Positions 18,678 through 28,377 of a DNA stretch of 64,000 bases are shown in pieces. Location: NCBI GenBank assembly GCA_903901335.1, contig CAIUQR010000028.1:31427-95426 (forward strand). Direction: 5' to 3'. A model generated the notes under the pieces. The model saw only the letters and a program-made list of their open reading frames with translations, searched no databases and was not told the DNA's origin. Position 1 is the stretch's first letter; every line of letters starts with the position of its first letter. A program made the translations under genes and the position numbers. Source of the stretch: an uncultured delta proteobacterium. Lineage in GTDB: Bacteria; Desulfobacterota; Desulfobulbia; Desulfobulbales; Desulfocapsaceae.

Positions 18678-19782
18678 CCTCAAGGTCCGATAAACATTCG
18701 GCGAGTACAGCCAGGAACCTCGTATTCTCCTCATCAGTGCCGACATTGATCCGGATACAATCCGCAAACCCGTAAAGATTCATCGGGCGAACAATCACCC
18801 CTTTGCCCAACATGGCCTGATAGAGTCTGGTTGCGTCCGATTTCACATCAATCAGCAGGAAATTAGTCTGGGAGGGATAGCTTGTACACCCCAGCTTTTT
18901 GACCTCCTCGCGGAGATATTCCTTGCCGATTCTGGTTCGCTCAAGTGTCTTCCTGAGATAGTTTTCGTCTTCCAGGGCAGCCAGGGCAGCGATCTGGGCA
19001 AGATGATTGACATTGAACGGCTGTCGAACCTTCTGCAGACAGGCAGCGATTTCCTCAGGCATCACCCCATAACCGATTCGCAGGCCGGCCAGGCCGTAGG
19101 CCTTGGAAAAGGTCCTTACCACAACCACGCCGCAACGATTTTTGGTATTCCGGACAAGCGAAAAGATATCCACCTGTTTTTCCTGATCCATGAACTCCAC
19201 ATAGGACTCGTCCAGAACGACCGTAACTCCCTCCGGCACCTCGCTTAAAAATGAATAGAGTTCAACGGGGGTGATGGCAGTGCCGGTTGGATTGGTTGGG
19301 TTATCAAACAGAATAAGACGGGTCCGATCTGAAATACCGGTAAGGATCCGCTCTAAATCGTGGCTCAATCTCCTCAGGGGAACGATAATATTTTTCCCCC
19401 CATGGATCTGAACAAGCCGTTGGTAGAGTAAGGACGACGGACAACTGGTGATTACCTCACATCCGGTCCGGATAAAAATCCTTAGCAGAAGTTCCATGAC
19501 CTCTTTGGAACCATTTCCCAGAACAATCTCATTGAGAGATACACCAATATTTCGAGCCAGGGTAGCGCTCAGAGAGCAGGCAGAAGTATCCGGATATCGA
19601 TGCAGTGTCGTCATGGCCAGAGATAAGGCCTTGGCTACCGCTGGAGAAGGACCCCAGGGATTTTCATTCGAGGCCAGCGTAATGGCATGCGTTATACCCA
19701 GCTCCCGATTAAGTTCCTCTGGAGACTGTCCGGGTTCATAGTTGGTTATATCTGTTATGTTTTTTGAGAAATGTAGTTTCAA
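18670..19782 (-). CDS. hisC: Histidinol-phosphate aminotransferase
   Basis: 370 residues of the class I/II aminotransferase fold. Motifs: ASNENPWGPSP, HRYPDTSACSL, LGNGSKEVMELLL, FDNPTNPTGT, VLDESYVEF, and the PLP Lys in RTFSKAYGLAGLRIGYG. Converts imidazole-acetol phosphate and glutamate to histidinol phosphate. The start is taken as a TTG at 19782 because GGAAGG lies six bases upstream; the longer frame to 19818 has no ribosome site. Overlaps cmk. Confidence 0.92.
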   Translation of the reverse strand: MKLHFSKNITDITNYEPGQSPEELNRELGITHAITLASNENPWGPSPAVAKALSLAMTTLHRYPDTSACSLSATLARNIGVSLNEIVLGNGSKEVMELLLRIFIRTGCEVITSCPSSLLYQRLVQIHGGKNIIVPLRRLSHDLERILTGISDRTRLILFDNPTNPTGTAITPVELYSFLSEVPEGVTVVLDESYVEFMDQEKQVDIFSLVRNTKNRCGVVVVRTFSKAYGLAGLRIGYGVMPEEIAACLQKVRQPFNVNHLAQIAALAALEDENYLRKTLERTRIGKEYLREEVKKLGCTSYPSQTNFLLIDVKSDATRLYQAMLGKGVIVRPMNLYGFADCIRINVGTDEENTRFLAVLAECLSDLEDA

Positions 19783-19857
19783 TTTTTTCCTTCCAACAGG
19801 GTTGCCCTGACACAACAAAGCAACATTGAAATCCGTTTTCTCTGGATCAGGTACACA

Positions 19858-21312
19858 TCAGAGAACGGGCCGTTTATCGGAAACCCCTGCGCTTTTTTCG
19901 ATGTTATAGGCCACCCTGAAAAGAACCTCCTCTTTAAAATGGGGCCCTTGAAGCTGGATACCTATCGGCAGCCCTTCTCTGCTGAATCCTCCGGGTACAG
20001 AAATGCCGGGAATACCGGCAAGATTTGCTGAAATTGAAAAAATATCAGAGAGATACATTTCTAACGGATCATCCCCCTTTTCACCGAATTTCCAGGCTGG
20101 GGACGGAGCCACCGGAGAGATCAGGACATCACACAATTCAAAGGCCTTCTTAAAATCATTGGTAATGATAGTGCGAACCTGGGATGCCTTTTTATAATAG
20201 GCATCATAATATCCGGAAGACAACGCATATGTGCCGAGCAGAATACGGCGTTTGACCTCCGCCCCAAACCCCGCAGACCGTGATTCCTTATACATGTCGA
20301 TAAGGGATTCTGCCGTCATGTCCCTGTATCCGTAGAGAACACCGTCATAGCGGGCCAGATTGGAGCTGGCCTCGGCCGGTGCAATCAGGTAGTAGACAGC
20401 CACACAGTAATCCGTATGCGGCAGGGAGACGTCAACGATCTCGGCACCCGCCTCCTGTAGAAGAGCAGCCCCCTTGCGGACAACTGCTTCAACTTCCGGA
20501 TCAAGGCCGGCACCGAAATACTCTTTCGGAATGCCGATCTTCACCCCTTTCATGCCGGTGATCAGCGACTGGGTGTAATCCGGCTTTGCTCGTTGTACCG
20601 AAGTCGAGTCCTTTGTATCATACCCGGCGATCACATTCATCATCAGGGCACAATCTCTTACATCCCTGGAAAACGGGCCCACCTGGTCAAGAGATGAGGC
20701 GTAGGCCACAAGGCCATAACGGGAAACCCGCCCATACGTGGGCTTCATTCCGACAACGCCGCACAGGGATGCCGGCTGCCTGATCGACCCGCCCGTGTCC
20801 GAACCAAGGGAGGCCAGGCACTCACAGGCCGCAACAGAGGCCGCCGAGCCTCCAGAGGACCCTCCGGCCACATATCCTCTCCTCCAGGGATTTTCAGGAA
20901 CCTTGAAGGCGCAGGTCTCCGAAGTTGAGCCCATCGCGAATTCATCCATCGAGGTCTTACCCAGAATCACAGCGCCCTCCTGCTCCAGCCTGTCAACAAC
21001 GGTGGCACTGTACGGAGGGATAAAATTTTCCAGGATTTTGGAACCGCATGTGGTCGCAATACCTTTCGTGCATAACAGATCCTTTATAGAAACCGGGATG
21101 CCGCACAAGACCCCTCTCTCATCACCCTTTGCAGCATCAGCCTTATCTGCCATGGCAAGAGCGTAGTCACGATTGACACTGATAAATGCTTTAATATGAC
21201 CATCAATATCTGCAATCCTGTCAAGACAACTCAGGGTCAACTCACGGGAGGAAAGTTCCTTGCTGTTCAGCTTCTCTAATGCCTGGCCAATGGTTAGTTC
21301 GTAGGGGTACAT
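19858..21312 (-). CDS. gatA: Asp/Glu-tRNA amidotransferase subunit A
   Basis: 484 residues of the amidase-signature family. The catalytic Lys is in [10 protein letters not shown] (about residue 78), with the Ser residues in [13 protein letters not shown] and [13 protein letters not shown]. It releases ammonia from glutamine for GatB, to amidate mischarged Glu-tRNA(Gln) and Asp-tRNA(Asn). gatC lies 50 nt upstream on the same strand; gatB is about 20 kb away at 41051 on the other strand. Confidence 0.96.
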   Translation of the reverse strand: MYPYELTIGQALEKLNSKELSSRELTLSCLDRIADIDGHIKAFISVNRDYALAMADKADAAKGDERGVLCGIPVSIKDLLCTKGIATTCGSKILENFIPPYSATVVDRLEQEGAVILGKTSMDEFAMGSTSETCAFKVPENPWRRGYVAGGSSGGSAASVAACECLASLGSDTGGSIRQPASLCGVVGMKPTYGRVSRYGLVAYASSLDQVGPFSRDVRDCALMMNVIAGYDTKDSTSVQRAKPDYTQSLITGMKGVKIGIPKEYFGAGLDPEVEAVVRKGAALLQEAGAEIVDVSLPHTDYCVAVYYLIAPAEASSNLARYDGVLYGYRDMTAESLIDMYKESRSAGFGAEVKRRILLGTYALSSGYYDAYYKKASQVRTIITNDFKKAFELCDVLISPVAPSPAWKFGEKGDDPLEMYLSDIFSISANLAGIPGISVPGGFSREGLPIGIQLQGPHFKEEVLFRVAYNIEKSAGVSDKRPVL

Positions 21313-21362
21313 TCTATCCTCAAAAAAGACACGGTCTGAAAAATCAAAAACCTGTTAAAAAC

Positions 21363-21647
21363 TTAAATTATCCGCGGAACGATAAAACACTCGCCGTTTT
21401 GTTTGGGACAGTTGGCAAGGGCCTCTTTCTGGGTAAGAGAGTCCTGGACAGTATCGTCACGAAAGGCATTGGAGATCGAAAAGGCATGGGTTGTAGGCTT
21501 GATATCCTTCGTGTCCAGTTCGTCGAGTTTTGCCACATAGGAAAGCAGATTATCAAGCTGCTCCGTCATTTTTACAAGCTCCTGTCGGTTGAGGTTTAAT
21601 CGTGCTAAATTGGCCACATGCTCGACTTCTTCTCGTGTAATTTTCAT
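21363..21647 (-). CDS. gatC: Asp/Glu-tRNA amidotransferase subunit C
   Basis: 94 residues with the family layout: MKITREEVEHVANLARLNL, LVKMTEQLDNLLSYVAKLDELDT, and the PTTHAFSISNAFRDDTV segment. It stabilises the GatA-GatB complex. Length is normal (about 95 residues). Followed directly by gatA. Confidence 0.95.
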   Translation of the reverse strand: MKITREEVEHVANLARLNLNRQELVKMTEQLDNLLSYVAKLDELDTKDIKPTTHAFSISNAFRDDTVQDSLTQKEALANCPKQNGECFIVPRII

Positions 21648-21677
21648 CTTTTTTTTATGTCGATAAAGCTGGTTAAA

Positions 21678-22784
21678 TTAATTGTCCGATAGATCAAAAT
21701 TGTCCAGATATTCCCGTGAAAACACGGTATTTGAAGTGACAAAATCCACAATGCTTTTGGTAAAGTACGTTACGGTTAAAGGGTCAAACTGGCTTCCGGA
21801 ACAATTATCAAGTTCCAACAAAGCTTCTTCCATTGTCATGTTTTTACGATAATTACGCCGTGAGGTCATGGCATCATAACTGTCAACCACGACAAGAATT
21901 TTGGTTAACACATCCAAATCATCACCCTTTAAACCATCCGGATAGCCTTTTCCATCCATTCGTTCATGATGATGCCTGATAATGAATTGCTCCCGTTTCA
22001 TGAATCCGAGGGGTTTAACAATATTCGCCCCGACACTGGGGTGTTTCTTTATCAACAACCATTCTTCATTGGTTAATTTTCCGGGTTTTTGGATACAGGA
22101 GAGATCAATAACCAGTTTTCCAATATCATGAAACTGGGCCGCTCTCCGCAGGACAACCTGATCACTCTCCGAGAGTTTCATTGCCATGCCAAGCATCACA
22201 GCGTACTCGGTCACCCGAGTGGTATGACCTGCTGTATAGTAATCTTTTTCCTCCATGGCATTCTGCAGACTGGTCATCAGTTGCACCGTTGCATTCTCAA
22301 GGCTGTTACTGTAGGAAAGCAATAATTTATTTTGTTCTTCCAGTTTCTCCGCTTTCTTACGAACATCATCCTCCAAGGCTTCTTTATAATGCCTTTCCCG
22401 GAGAACATACATCCGTTTTTCAATGGCCCTTCGAATTTTAACATTAAAAATATCGAGATCTTCGATGGGTTTTGTTAAAAAATCATAGGCACCGAGATTA
22501 ATTGCCCTCATGGCGTAGTCCATGGAGCCTGCACCGGTCAGGAAAAGGACTGGAATATTGTAATTGAGCTTATTTAATGCATTTATGGTATCAAAGCCGT
22601 CCATTCCCGGCATGTTAATATCAAGAATAATGACATCAAATGTGTTGTTGATGACATCAATAACGCATTTCCCATCAGGTACTGTCTGGACAATATATCC
22701 AAACATCTCCAGAATTTTCGAGACAGTGCTGCGGACCATGGCATCATCATCCGCAATTAATATTTTTGCCTGTTTTGTCTCCAA
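21678..22784 (-). CDS. Response regulator with HD-GYP domain (c-di-GMP phosphodiesterase type)
   Basis: 368 residues. A receiver (about 5-125) has the phospho-acceptor in VIILDINMPGMDGFDT and FLTKPIED. A coiled coil spans about 130-175. The HD-GYP domain (about 175-350) has TAGHTTRV, the metal pair HDIGK, HHHERMDGKGYPDGL and the downstream VVVDSYDAMTSRRNYR. All metal ligands of an active phosphodiesterase look present. It lies 30 nt upstream of gatC but is probably independent in function. It is the second c-di-GMP enzyme gene in this window. Confidence 0.93.
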   Translation of the reverse strand: METKQAKILIADDDAMVRSTVSKILEMFGYIVQTVPDGKCVIDVINNTFDVIILDINMPGMDGFDTINALNKLNYNIPVLFLTGAGSMDYAMRAINLGAYDFLTKPIEDLDIFNVKIRRAIEKRMYVLRERHYKEALEDDVRKKAEKLEEQNKLLLSYSNSLENATVQLMTSLQNAMEEKDYYTAGHTTRVTEYAVMLGMAMKLSESDQVVLRRAAQFHDIGKLVIDLSCIQKPGKLTNEEWLLIKKHPSVGANIVKPLGFMKREQFIIRHHHERMDGKGYPDGLKGDDLDVLTKILVVVDSYDAMTSRRNYRKNMTMEEALLELDNCSGSQFDPLTVTYFTKSIVDFVTSNTVFSREYLDNFDLSDN

Positions 22785-23004
22785 AAGTTGATCCCTTTTT
22801 AAAAAATCTTTTTCTTTAAAATATCATCCTTATTTTATCAGAAAAATTCTGATGAGTTTGAGCTAAGAACTCTTCTGTAAATTCTACAGGTTTTCTTTTT
22901 CCAGACCAAGTTTATTTTTGACTTCCAGTGTTCATCTGGATAGAGTTGTCAGATAAATTTCAACAAATTATTCCTAAGTCATCTTATCCTGGGAGAATTT
23001 TTCC

Positions 23005-23262
23005 ATGAGTGAGTTCAGAATCGCTGATAATAAAATACAAGCAGCAGCTATCCTTGACGCAAGAGGATTACATTGCCCTATACCATTGTTACACACAAAA
23101 AAGGAAATATCTAATCTGGCTCCAGGACAGATTCTCCAGATAGACGGGACAGATCACGGATCACGAAAAGATTTTTCCGGATGGTGCGATCGATCAGGCC
23201 ATAAATATTTGGGAGAAAAGGAGATGCACGGCTATATAAGTTTTTTTATTAAAAAAGGATAA
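23005..23262 (+). CDS. TusA/SirA-family sulfurtransferase
   Basis: 85 residues with the family core AILDARGLHCPIPLLHTKKEI (catalytic Cys in the CPIP motif, residue 24), LAPGQILQIDGTDHGS and DFSGWCDRSGH. TusA proteins carry persulfide sulfur for tRNA thiolation, molybdenum cofactor, or dissimilatory sulfur metabolism; the exact pathway here is open. It stands alone on the plus strand, convergent with the serine hydrolase gene 41 nt downstream. A GGGAG site precedes the ATG. Confidence 0.85.
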   Translation: MSEFRIADNKIQAAAILDARGLHCPIPLLHTKKEISNLAPGQILQIDGTDHGSRKDFSGWCDRSGHKYLGEKEMHGYISFFIKKG

Positions 23263-23289
23263 ATTTTTACACTCAATTTTTTGAGTTTC

Positions 23290-23331
23290 GATAATGCGAG
23301 AAATTACTTGCCTGTAATTTCTCGCATTATC
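23290..23331. repeat. Perfect 18-bp inverted repeat
   Basis: Arms 23290-23307 and 23314-23331 (GATAATGCGAGAAATTAC and its reverse complement), with a 6-nt loop. The repeat covers the last codons and stop of the serine hydrolase gene (stop at 23304-23306). A second short stem (ACTCAA/TTGAGT, about 23271-23286) lies just beyond. No U-run follows on either strand, so it is not a classical terminator, although it may still act as one between the convergent genes. Confidence 0.85.
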
Positions 23332-24410
23332 ATATCATGAATAATTGGTCGTACTTTTTTTAATTTTTCGTTTTCTATCCCAAAAAAGGTCCTGTTGCTG
23401 AGAAAGACTATGCATACTCTCTGTTGAAGGTCTATCCAGAAGGAGGTTCCTGTAAAACCCAGATGGCCAATAGATTTTTTTGAGAAAAAACGTCCACTGC
23501 TTGAAGCGGCGGGCGATGGAGTATCGAAACCTAAGGTCCAGGGAGAATTTTGCCTCTGTTCTAAAACAACTCTTAAATTATCGTTACTGAAGGATGGATG
23601 AGTTGATTGATCATTATACCCCATAAGAATTTTTTCACAGAGCGTCAAGACACCCTCTATTGTTCCGAAAAGACCGGCATGCCCGGCAACCCCTCCAAGT
23701 ATCCGGCAATTATCATCGTGGACAACCCCATAGAGATTTCTAGTCAGTATTGAACTATAGCCGGTAGAGGCAAAGTTTTTTTCCTGTATTTCTTCGTTCT
23801 TGGGAAAGAGAAGCTTTTTTTGAAGATGCAGAGGTACAGTAATTTTTTTTCTCCAGAATGCATCCAACCTTTCTCTTGATCTTTCTTCTATAATGTTTCC
23901 AAGCAGAATATACCCCAGATCACTATAAAGACTTCCTTCACCGGGTGGATAAAGGAGGTCTTCATTGATTATCGTTTTAAGTATTATATCTCTTCTGAGT
24001 TCAGGAGCTATCCTGACAAGATCCTTATAATATGGTCTGTGCGCCGGCAAACCGGAACAATGAGACATAAGGTGAATAAGGCTTATGTCCCTTTTATCTT
24101 TTGGAATATCAAAAGACAACAACGATTCCAGTCTCTCTTCCCAAGATATTTTTTTTTCCTCTATTAACGCAAGAATAGAAAGGACAGTTACCAGCGGTTT
24201 TGTAAGCGACGCAACATCGTAGAGTGTATTCTGATTAACCTCATTTGCTGAGCCATCTGTTTTTCCATAGCAGAATATCATTCTTTCAAATTCACCACCT
24301 ATAAACGAAGATATCCCTACGGCTGCGCCAGGAAAAACTTTCTCGTTTATATAATCAGTAAATGATTTGTCCAAACAGGTTTTTAACCTTTTCATTTGAA
24401 TTTCCACCAT
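23304..24410 (-). CDS. Serine hydrolase of the beta-lactamase-related family
   Basis: 368 residues with a class C beta-lactamase/esterase pattern: DVASLTKPLVTVL (Ser68-x-x-Lys71), the YSD triad (SLYSDLGYILLGN), and HLGFTGTSFWID near the end. There is no obvious signal peptide. Family members include esterases, D-aminopeptidases and cell-wall enzymes, so the substrate cannot be given. An in-frame ATG at 24395 with GGTGGA upstream is an equally good start. Confidence 0.78.
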   Translation of the reverse strand: MVEIQMKRLKTCLDKSFTDYINEKVFPGAAVGISSFIGGEFERMIFCYGKTDGSANEVNQNTLYDVASLTKPLVTVLSILALIEEKKISWEERLESLLSFDIPKDKRDISLIHLMSHCSGLPAHRPYYKDLVRIAPELRRDIILKTIINEDLLYPPGEGSLYSDLGYILLGNIIEERSRERLDAFWRKKITVPLHLQKKLLFPKNEEIQEKNFASTGYSSILTRNLYGVVHDDNCRILGGVAGHAGLFGTIEGVLTLCEKILMGYNDQSTHPSFSNDNLRVVLEQRQNSPWTLGFDTPSPAASSSGRFFSKKSIGHLGFTGTSFWIDLQQRVCIVFLSNRTFFGIENEKLKKVRPIIHDMIMREITGK

Positions 24411-24758
24411 TACAATTTCTCATTATTCTATTGAAATTTTTACCAGTTTCCAATAGAATAGGGCATTAATTCGCTCCGCATAATTCAAATTTCCCAAGAG
24501 TCGTTTTTTTTTATGTTTATCTGAAACATTTCATTTCAGATAATAGCCGACAATTTGCCATACTATGGCTTGTTAATAGTGTTTTAAAAGACTTGTTAAT
24601 TCTTGTTAACAACTCATCGTAAACAAAAAATTGTTTTTTAATCACATACATTTGTTAATAAATAAAAATTAAATATCAATTAGTTAAATTAATTTTCCAC
24701 ATATTAACCGGTATAATAATAATAAAAAGAAATAAATAATTTAATTAAAGGATGTCTT
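24411..24758. other. Candidate chromosomal replication origin region upstream of dnaN
   Basis: 348 nt, very AT-rich, without genes. Contents: a perfect 10-bp inverted repeat (24424-24433/24451-24460); another (24517-24526/24534-24543); TTGTTAA at four sites (24570, 24593, 24603, 24652), one inside the palindrome TTGTTAACAA; a 6-bp stem AAACAA/TTGTTT (24621-24636); and a DnaA-box-like TTTTCCACA at 24693-24701. Gene direction flips here from minus to plus, and dnaN, gyrB and gyrA follow. No exact TTATCCACA was seen, so this is an inference. The same DNA must hold the dnaN promoter (TATAAT at 24712-24717). Confidence 0.45.
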
Positions 24759-25889
24759 ATGACACTTAATTGCACTGTTTTGAAAGAAGATCTCTTGGAA
24801 GGTCTCAATAGTCTGCAGAATATAACAAACAAGAAGGGTACACTGGCAATACTGGCAAATGTTCTCATTGAAAGCTCGGAAGAAGGTCTTTACATAACCG
24901 GAACAGACCTTGAGGTGGGGATGAAAACTTTTGTAAAAGCAGAAGTAAAAAATCAAGGAAAACTGACTCTTCCATCTAAAAAAATATTTGAAATTGTCAG
25001 GGAATCAGGGTCGAAAGTAATTTCTTTCGAAGAAACGGAGAACAGCTGGATTATTATCAGTGCCGGTTTGAGTACATATAACCTGGCAGGTATTGCAAGT
25101 GATGAATTTCCTGAATTTCCTGAATATGAGGAAGATAATTTTCTCTCTTTTCCTGGAAGTATCTTTTTAGAATTAATAGATAAGATAATTTATTCGATAG
25201 CAAATGAACAAGAAAATATCTATTCATTGACGTCGGTTCTTTTCGAAAAGGAAAAAAGAGAAGGTCAATCCTATCTGAAGATGATCTCATCCGATGGACA
25301 TCGTCTTTCCATAATGGAAAAGGAAGTAGCTACAGATATTGAAAATCTGACCCTTAATCCGGTAACACTGATTCCAAAGAAGGGAATACAGGAATTTAAG
25401 AAATTCTGTGAAAACAGAGAGCTTATAGAAATTTCTTTTGAAAAAAGGCAATTAGTTCTAAGAGACGGAAAAACAGTAATGATAATAAGGCTTAAGCAAG
25501 GAGAATTTCCACACTACAAGGCAATAGTCGATGCCGTTCAAATAACGAATTGTATAAATATAAAAAGAGTGCCTTTTCTTGAATCATTAAAGAGAATTAA
25601 TCTTTTCACAGAAGATATTTTTCACACGATACAATTTAAAATAGAAAACGATACAATGATATTGTCATCGAACAACGTTGAACTTGGTAACGCAAAGGAT
25701 GAATTGACTATTTCCTATGCCGGGGACCCTTTGATTCTTGGTTTCAACTGCAGATACTTTATAGAGACCTTGCAGGTGATGGAGTGCGAGTCGGTTGAGA
25801 CCTATATAAATTCAAACAATAGTCCATGTTTAATGAAATCTCCTCAGGATGTTGGTTTTATGAGTATAATAATGCCAATGCAGTTATAA
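24759..25889 (+). CDS. dnaN: DNA polymerase III beta sliding clamp
   Basis: 376 residues, the normal clamp length, with three repeated folds. Recognisable parts are ITNKKGTLAILANVLIE, ITGTDLEVGM, LTLPSKKIFEIVRE, ISSDGHRLSIMEKEV, FPHYKAIVD, and the C-terminal motif IIMPMQL where the usual ending is MPMRL. It forms the ring that holds polymerase III on DNA. First gene of a plus-strand run with gyrB 13 nt downstream. GGA lies eight bases before the ATG. dnaA is not adjacent. Confidence 0.96.
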   Translation: MTLNCTVLKEDLLEGLNSLQNITNKKGTLAILANVLIESSEEGLYITGTDLEVGMKTFVKAEVKNQGKLTLPSKKIFEIVRESGSKVISFEETENSWIIISAGLSTYNLAGIASDEFPEFPEYEEDNFLSFPGSIFLELIDKIIYSIANEQENIYSLTSVLFEKEKREGQSYLKMISSDGHRLSIMEKEVATDIENLTLNPVTLIPKKGIQEFKKFCENRELIEISFEKRQLVLRDGKTVMIIRLKQGEFPHYKAIVDAVQITNCINIKRVPFLESLKRINLFTEDIFHTIQFKIENDTMILSSNNVELGNAKDELTISYAGDPLILGFNCRYFIETLQVMECESVETYINSNNSPCLMKSPQDVGFMSIIMPMQL

Positions 25890-25902
25890 AATTTTTTTAA
25901 AA

Positions 25903-28356
25903 ATGTCTATTGGAAAAAACCAGGAAACGAAAGTGATAGAAGAAAAAGAAGAAAAGTACGGAGCGGAACAGATAAAGGTCCTGGATGGTCTTTCAGCAGT
26001 AAGAAAGAGACCATCCATGTATATTGGCAATACAGGGGAAGAAGGCCTGCATCACCTGATATGGGAAGTAGTTGATAACAGTATAGATGAAGCACTTGCC
26101 GGTTTCTGTACAAGAATACGAGTAATTATTCACGAAAATAATGCTGTTTCAGTTGAAGATGACGGCAGAGGAATACCCGTGGACAAGCACCCGACTGAAA
26201 AAATTTCAGCGCTGGAACTTGTCATGACGACGCTGCATGCAGGGGGAAAATTTGATCACTCAACATATAAGGTTTCCGGAGGATTGCACGGAGTCGGTGT
26301 ATCGGTGGTCAATGCCCTGTCTATTGAAGCAACAGCTGAAATTAAACGCAATGGAAATATTTACCGTCAGACGTATAGCTGTGGTGAAAAAACACATGAA
26401 CTTGAAATCATAGGGACGAGCGACAAAAACGGCACCAAGATTACCTTCAAGGCTGATCCGGAAATTTTCACAGAAACGACAGCGTATAACTACGAAACAG
26501 TCAAGAACAGGTTACGAGAACTGGCCTACTTGAATAAAGATCTCCGGATTTATCTTAAAGATGAAAGAAGCGGGGCTGAAGATAAATTTCATGCTGTAGG
26601 AGGAATAAATTCATATGTCGAATATCTTAACAGAAACCGTACGCCGGTAACTGCAGAGCCTATTCATATTTATGGTGAAAAAGATCAGGTCGTCGTTGAA
26701 ATTTCCTTCCAGTATTTTGATGGTTATTCCGAGAGACTTTTTTCCTTTGTCAATAATATCAGCACTCGAGAAGGCGGAACTCACGTTGCCGGTTTTAGAG
26801 CGGCACTGACAAAGTGTATTAATAAATATGCAAACGATGACATTATCCCCAAAAATCTGAGAGAAAAAATGGGAGGAGATGATGTTCGGGAAGGCCTTAC
26901 CTGTGTTATTTCCGTTCATGTCCCCAACCCCCAGTTTGAAGGACAGACAAAAACCAAATTAGGAAATTCAGAGGTGAAATCAATTGTAGAATCGATTTGC
27001 TCTGAAAAATTAACGCTCTTCCTTGAACAGAATCCGCAGATAGCCAAAAAGATTTTAATTAAGGCTGTGGAGGCCGCCAGGGCTCGTGAGGCGGCAAGAA
27101 GAGCCAGAGATCTGTCGAGAAAAAAGGGTTCTACAAGTCTCTTGATGGCCGGCAAACTCTCTGAATGTCAGGAAAAGGATCCCAAAAAACGGGAAATTTT
27201 CATCGTCGAGGGTGATTCGGCTGGTGGCTCGGCAAAACAGGGTCGGGACAGGTCTATCCAGGCGATACTTCCTCTTCGTGGGAAAATAATGAACGTCGAG
27301 AAGGCCAGATTTGATAAGATCCTGGGAAGTGAGGAAATAAAGCAGCTCATAGCTGCGCTGGGATGCGGTATCGGCAGTGATGAATTTGAACTGGAAAAAC
27401 TCAGGTACCACAAAGTTATAATAATGACCGATGCCGATGTCGACGGGGCCCATATACGAACACTCCTTCTCACCTTTTTTTACAGACAGATGCTGCCTTT
27501 GGTTCAGGGGGGATTTGTCTATATAGGTCAGCCGCCCTTGTACAGGCTGGGAAGGGGAAAACAGGAAAAATATTTTCTGGAAGAGGAGGCCTTGAACTCC
27601 CATCTTTTTTCAGAAGCCAGTGAAAAAATGAAGGTCTTCTATGTCAATAACGGAGAAGAGGAAAGAGAAATTTCCGGTATTGATCTCATTAAAATTCTTG
27701 AAAAACTGAACACCTATAAAAAGATTGTCAACTATCTGAGCAGGATGAATATCTGGCAGGATATGCTGAATTTCATTCTGGAAAATAATGTAAAATCTGC
27801 CGACCAGTTTACGGATATTGACTTTGTCAGACAGTTAACGGAAAAGCTCGATACCAAAGTTCATATTATAGGAAATATCAGATCGTGTCGCTGGAGAGCA
27901 GACTGTTATGAGGTCGATATTGCCATGCGCGGCAGGGTTCAGATAATGATGACACTTGGCCCCGGAATACCTCTGATCAAAGAATATCGCACGGCAATAA
28001 GCCTTTACGACGAGATAAAACCCTATTTGCAGGCGAATTTCACCATTAAGGTTACATTACAGTCAGGCTCTGAAAAGGATATTAAGGTCGGTGGTTGGGA
28101 TGAACTTGTGGAAAAAATTAAAAGTGAGTCCTTCAAGGGAAGTCACCTGCAGCGTTATAAAGGTCTGGGTGAAATGAATCCGCTTCAACTCTGGGAAACA
28201 ACCATGAACCCGGAAAACAGGATGCTGGTTCAGGTAACCATCGATGATGCGGAGCAAGCCGACGAAATTTTCACAACGCTGATGGGTGATAAGGTTGAGC
28301 CGAGAAGAGATTTTATTCAGAATCACGCTCTTGAAGTAACAGAATTAGATATCTAA
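25903..28356 (+). CDS. gyrB: DNA gyrase subunit B
   Basis: 817 residues. GHKL ATPase: EVVDNSIDEALAGF, DDGRGIPVD, GGLHGVGVSVVNALS. Transducer domain with QTKTKLGNSEV. TOPRIM domain with VEGDSAGGSAKQGRDR, LPLRGKIMNVEKAR and IMTDADVDGAHIRTLLLTFF. C-terminal KGLGEMNP. Supplies ATP-driven strand passage for negative supercoiling with GyrA. The ATG at 25903 has almost no ribosome site; a GTG at 25933 preceded by AGGA at seven bases may be the true start, which would give 807 residues. Confidence 0.96.
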   Translation: MSIGKNQETKVIEEKEEKYGAEQIKVLDGLSAVRKRPSMYIGNTGEEGLHHLIWEVVDNSIDEALAGFCTRIRVIIHENNAVSVEDDGRGIPVDKHPTEKISALELVMTTLHAGGKFDHSTYKVSGGLHGVGVSVVNALSIEATAEIKRNGNIYRQTYSCGEKTHELEIIGTSDKNGTKITFKADPEIFTETTAYNYETVKNRLRELAYLNKDLRIYLKDERSGAEDKFHAVGGINSYVEYLNRNRTPVTAEPIHIYGEKDQVVVEISFQYFDGYSERLFSFVNNISTREGGTHVAGFRAALTKCINKYANDDIIPKNLREKMGGDDVREGLTCVISVHVPNPQFEGQTKTKLGNSEVKSIVESICSEKLTLFLEQNPQIAKKILIKAVEAARAREAARRARDLSRKKGSTSLLMAGKLSECQEKDPKKREIFIVEGDSAGGSAKQGRDRSIQAILPLRGKIMNVEKARFDKILGSEEIKQLIAALGCGIGSDEFELEKLRYHKVIIMTDADVDGAHIRTLLLTFFYRQMLPLVQGGFVYIGQPPLYRLGRGKQEKYFLEEEALNSHLFSEASEKMKVFYVNNGEEEREISGIDLIKILEKLNTYKKIVNYLSRMNIWQDMLNFILENNVKSADQFTDIDFVRQLTEKLDTKVHIIGNIRSCRWRADCYEVDIAMRGRVQIMMTLGPGIPLIKEYRTAISLYDEIKPYLQANFTIKVTLQSGSEKDIKVGGWDELVEKIKSESFKGSHLQRYKGLGEMNPLQLWETTMNPENRMLVQVTIDDAEQADEIFTTLMGDKVEPRRDFIQNHALEVTELDI

Positions 28357-28377
28357 CAGCCGGAAAAAATAATTAAA

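Noticed and set aside
23271..23331. CRISPR-like repeat
   Set aside because: Only one repeat unit pair with a 6-nt loop; no regular spacing or spacers here or elsewhere in the window.
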